NCBI GenBank assembly: GCA_023663915.1
Contig: JAMPGN010000199.1
Location: 1-7,738 of the forward strand
Direction: 5' to 3'
Origin: Eubacterium sp.
GTDB taxonomy: Bacteria > Bacillota_A > Clostridia > Lachnospirales > Lachnospiraceae
DNA: 7,738 bases
Shown: piece by piece, positions 6,281-7,738 of the stretch
Layout of the letters: every line of letters starts with the position of its first letter
How positions within the stretch are numbered: the first letter of the stretch is position 1
Notes under the pieces: generated by a model
The model's input: only the letters and a program-made list of their open reading frames with translations
What the model was told of the DNA's origin: nothing
Database searches by the model: none
Position numbers and translations under genes: made by a program

Positions 6281-7576
6281 TCATGATTTGATCTTGTTTC
6301 GCAGGCAGTACAACGCCAGCACGTTAGGCAGTACCATGAGCGCGTTGATCAGGTCGGTGCTTTCCCAGACGAGGCGCATCGGTATGACGGCGCCGAAATA
6401 GATCATTACGATATATGCGAGTTTATAGAGCGGAATACCTTTTTTTCCTACGAGGTATTCCGTTGCTTTTTCTCCGAAATAGGACCAGCCGATCAGCGTC
6501 GTCACGGCAAAGGCGGCGAGGGAAATCGTCAGAAAAGTATCCCCCACATAGGGCAGATGACGGAAGGCGGCGGCGGTCAGATCGGTTTCGGCGATCCCGG
6601 CGACAGAAGCGGGGTCGTAGAGCATGTTGGAGACGATGACCAGCCCGGTAATCAGACACATGACCACCGTGTCCCAGAAAACGGCAGTCATGGACACGTA
6701 TGCTTGAATGCGAGGTTCGGTGACGTGTGAGGCAGCGGCGGCGATGGCGGAAGTGCCGATCCCTGCTTCGTTGGTAAAAAGTCCCCTTGCGATCCCGTAA
6801 CGCACGGCGTGCTGTAAACCGGCTCCTGCCACGCCGCCAGCCAGAGAGCCGAAGGAAAAGGCGCTTTTGAGGATCAACAGGCAGGCATCCGGAAGGACAC
6901 TGCGATAGAGGATCAGCAGCAGCACACAGCCGAACAGATAGACAAAACTGATGGCAGGAACGGTGCGCTCGCATAGGTTGGCAATGCTTTTCATGCCGCC
7001 GAGAATCACCATTCCGGTTACGAGGGCAAGGACGATCCCCACCAGATGGGGCGATACGCCAAATGACCCGGCTGCCGCCTGTGTGACGGAGTTAGCTTGT
7101 GTCGTACAGCCCACGCCGAAGGCGGCGATGAAGGTGCAGAAGGCGTATAGTCCGCCTAAACATTTGTTATGTAAACCATTTTTTAAGACATACATTGGTC
7201 CGCCTATGTAAGTTCCGTCCTCATTGCGGCTGCGGAACAGCACGCTTAAGTAGCATTCGCTGTATGCAGTCGCCATGCCGAGGATACCCGTGATCCAGCA
7301 CCAGAAGATCGCACCCGGACCGCCCAACGCCACGGCGGTGGAGACTCCGATGATGTTGCCTGTGCCGAGCGTGGCGGCAAGGGTGGTGGCAAGCGCGGAG
7401 AAGGGTGAGAGGTTTTTGCCGGTGTTGTCCGCTTTACCTAGAGAGAGTTTTAATGCATAGAGAAGATTTCGCTGTGGAAAATGTAATTTTATGGTAAAAT
7501 AAATGTGTGTTCCGAGCAGGAGCAGAAGGAGGGGAAAACCCCAGATCAGGTCGTTGAGCCGTTCCAATACTGCCAT
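6281..7576 (-). CDS. Sodium:alanine/glycine symporter, AGCS family (AlsT/AgcS-like)
   Basis: This 431-residue cytoplasmic-membrane protein should import alanine or glycine with Na+ (some members use H+). The N-terminus LNDLIWGFPLLLLLLGTHIY (7-26) is typical. Other signatures are TLAATLGTGNIIGVSTA (65-81), which includes the substrate/ion-site GTGN, then GGPGAIFWCW (85-94), GGPMYVL (125-131), TTQANS (158-163), GLFTNEAGIGTSAIA (265-279) and GWSYFGEKATEYL (363-375). Length is at the short end of the family because of a short C-terminal tail, with no sign of truncation inside conserved parts. The ATG at 7574-7576 fits the family start, but no strong ribosome binding site precedes it; the best purine run, AGAAAG, is 11 bases away. 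It is convergent with the MCP gene, stop to stop over 24 bp, and has its own upstream promoter candidate. No metabolic partner gene is in view. Confidence 0.95.
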   Translation of the reverse strand: MAVLERLNDLIWGFPLLLLLLGTHIYFTIKLHFPQRNLLYALKLSLGKADNTGKNLSPFSALATTLAATLGTGNIIGVSTAVALGGPGAIFWCWITGILGMATAYSECYLSVLFRSRNEDGTYIGGPMYVLKNGLHNKCLGGLYAFCTFIAAFGVGCTTQANSVTQAAAGSFGVSPHLVGIVLALVTGMVILGGMKSIANLCERTVPAISFVYLFGCVLLLILYRSVLPDACLLILKSAFSFGSLAGGVAGAGLQHAVRYGIARGLFTNEAGIGTSAIAAAASHVTEPRIQAYVSMTAVFWDTVVMCLITGLVIVSNMLYDPASVAGIAETDLTAAAFRHLPYVGDTFLTISLAAFAVTTLIGWSYFGEKATEYLVGKKGIPLYKLAYIVMIYFGAVIPMRLVWESTDLINALMVLPNVLALYCLRNKIKS

Positions 7577-7613
7577 AGGTGATATCGCTTTCTGTGAGGA
7601 ATCTTGATATCAT

Positions 7614-7642
7614 ATTATATAGGTGTGGTGAAAGAAAAAGAA
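7614..7642 (-). promoter_or_regulatory. Candidate promoter of the AGCS symporter gene
   Basis: On the minus strand a perfect TATAAT (7619 down to 7614) lies 37 bases before the start codon. The hexamer 17 bases upstream, TTCTTT (7642-7637), is a poor -35 match, so an activator may be needed or another promoter used; a weaker TTGTGC/TATACA pair lies further upstream (about 7712-7684). Two copies of TGATATC on the plus strand (7580-7586 and 7605-7611), 25 bp apart, lie between this -10 and the start codon. Confidence 0.4.
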
Positions 7643-7738
7643 CTGGAATATTCTGAAAGGGGTTCGGGGTCAAAAGGTCTATTGTATAAGTTGTGAAGGC
7701 AGATTGCACAAAAAGTTCTCTTGTGTCGGGTTTCGTCG
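7643..7738. other. Right-edge intergenic DNA upstream of the symporter gene
   Basis: I see no supportable gene in this stretch. A minus-strand frame is open from 7709 into the symporter gene, but its sequence resembles no protein I know and it overlaps the better symporter start in another frame. A weak inverted repeat, CACAA (7707-7711) and TTGTG (7721-7725), could be the stem of a terminator from a gene beyond the edge; it lacks a clear T tract on the plus strand. Confidence 0.4.

Noticed and set aside
6243..6293. Short inverted repeats (ACTTCC/GGAAGT and GATCA/TGATC) as a bidirectional terminator between MCP and symporter
   Set aside because: Stems are five or six pairs with no proper T run on either strand; chance repeats are a sufficient explanation.
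6423..6974. A 183-codon minus-strand open frame inside the symporter gene
   Set aside because: It overlaps the AGCS coding region in another frame of the same strand, its translation is arginine-rich and low in family-like patterns, and the AGCS protein is unmistakable.
1..7738. CRISPR array, tRNA, insertion sequence or prophage signal
   Set aside because: No regular repeat-spacer pattern, cloverleaf, transposase or terminal inverted repeats were seen; coding sequence accounts for nearly all of the window.

Overview
The window looks like an ordinary chromosomal segment of an anaerobic Firmicute, most likely a Lachnospiraceae-type Clostridium. The reasons are AGGAGG-type ribosome binding sites, AT-rich sigma-A style promoters between genes of near-even base composition, a clostridial NifS-NifU-Rrf2 iron-sulfur cluster cassette, a GufA-like ZIP transporter, and a methyl-accepting chemotaxis protein (MCP) with the long coiled-coil arms usual in Clostridia. 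The taxonomy is inferred from gene style only. I found no mobile element, CRISPR array, tRNA or rRNA.

Layout. Bases 1-147 are the tail of an ATPase of the DUF4143 type. Bases 214-2394 are an iron-sulfur cluster assembly operon: a near-consensus promoter, a 9+9 bp palindrome over the -10/transcription start region, nifS (cysteine desulfurase), nifU (scaffold) and an IscR-like Rrf2 regulator at the 3' end. A ZIP metal transporter follows at 2485-3261, then a MATE family efflux protein (3404-4756) with its own promoter. An MCP with two membrane segments and almost no ectodomain lies at 4979-6256, also behind its own promoter. An AGCS-type sodium:alanine/glycine symporter runs the opposite way (7576-6281) and converges on the MCP gene with a 24 bp gap. 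No gene-free stretch exceeds 300 bases; the longest is 4757-4978.

How the genes work together. NifS takes sulfur from cysteine, NifU builds the cluster, and the Rrf2 protein probably senses cluster supply and binds the palindrome at its own operon promoter. The least expected observation is a second, degenerate palindrome with the same CCTA-N9-TAGG skeleton just upstream of the ZIP gene. It suggests, without proving, that metal uptake and cluster assembly share a regulator. The MATE, MCP and AGCS genes look like independent single-gene units with no clear link to the cassette.

I see no convincing new multi-gene system. The points worth following are regulatory (the paired palindromes, the missing fourth cluster ligand in the Rrf2 protein) and the sensor-poor MCP.
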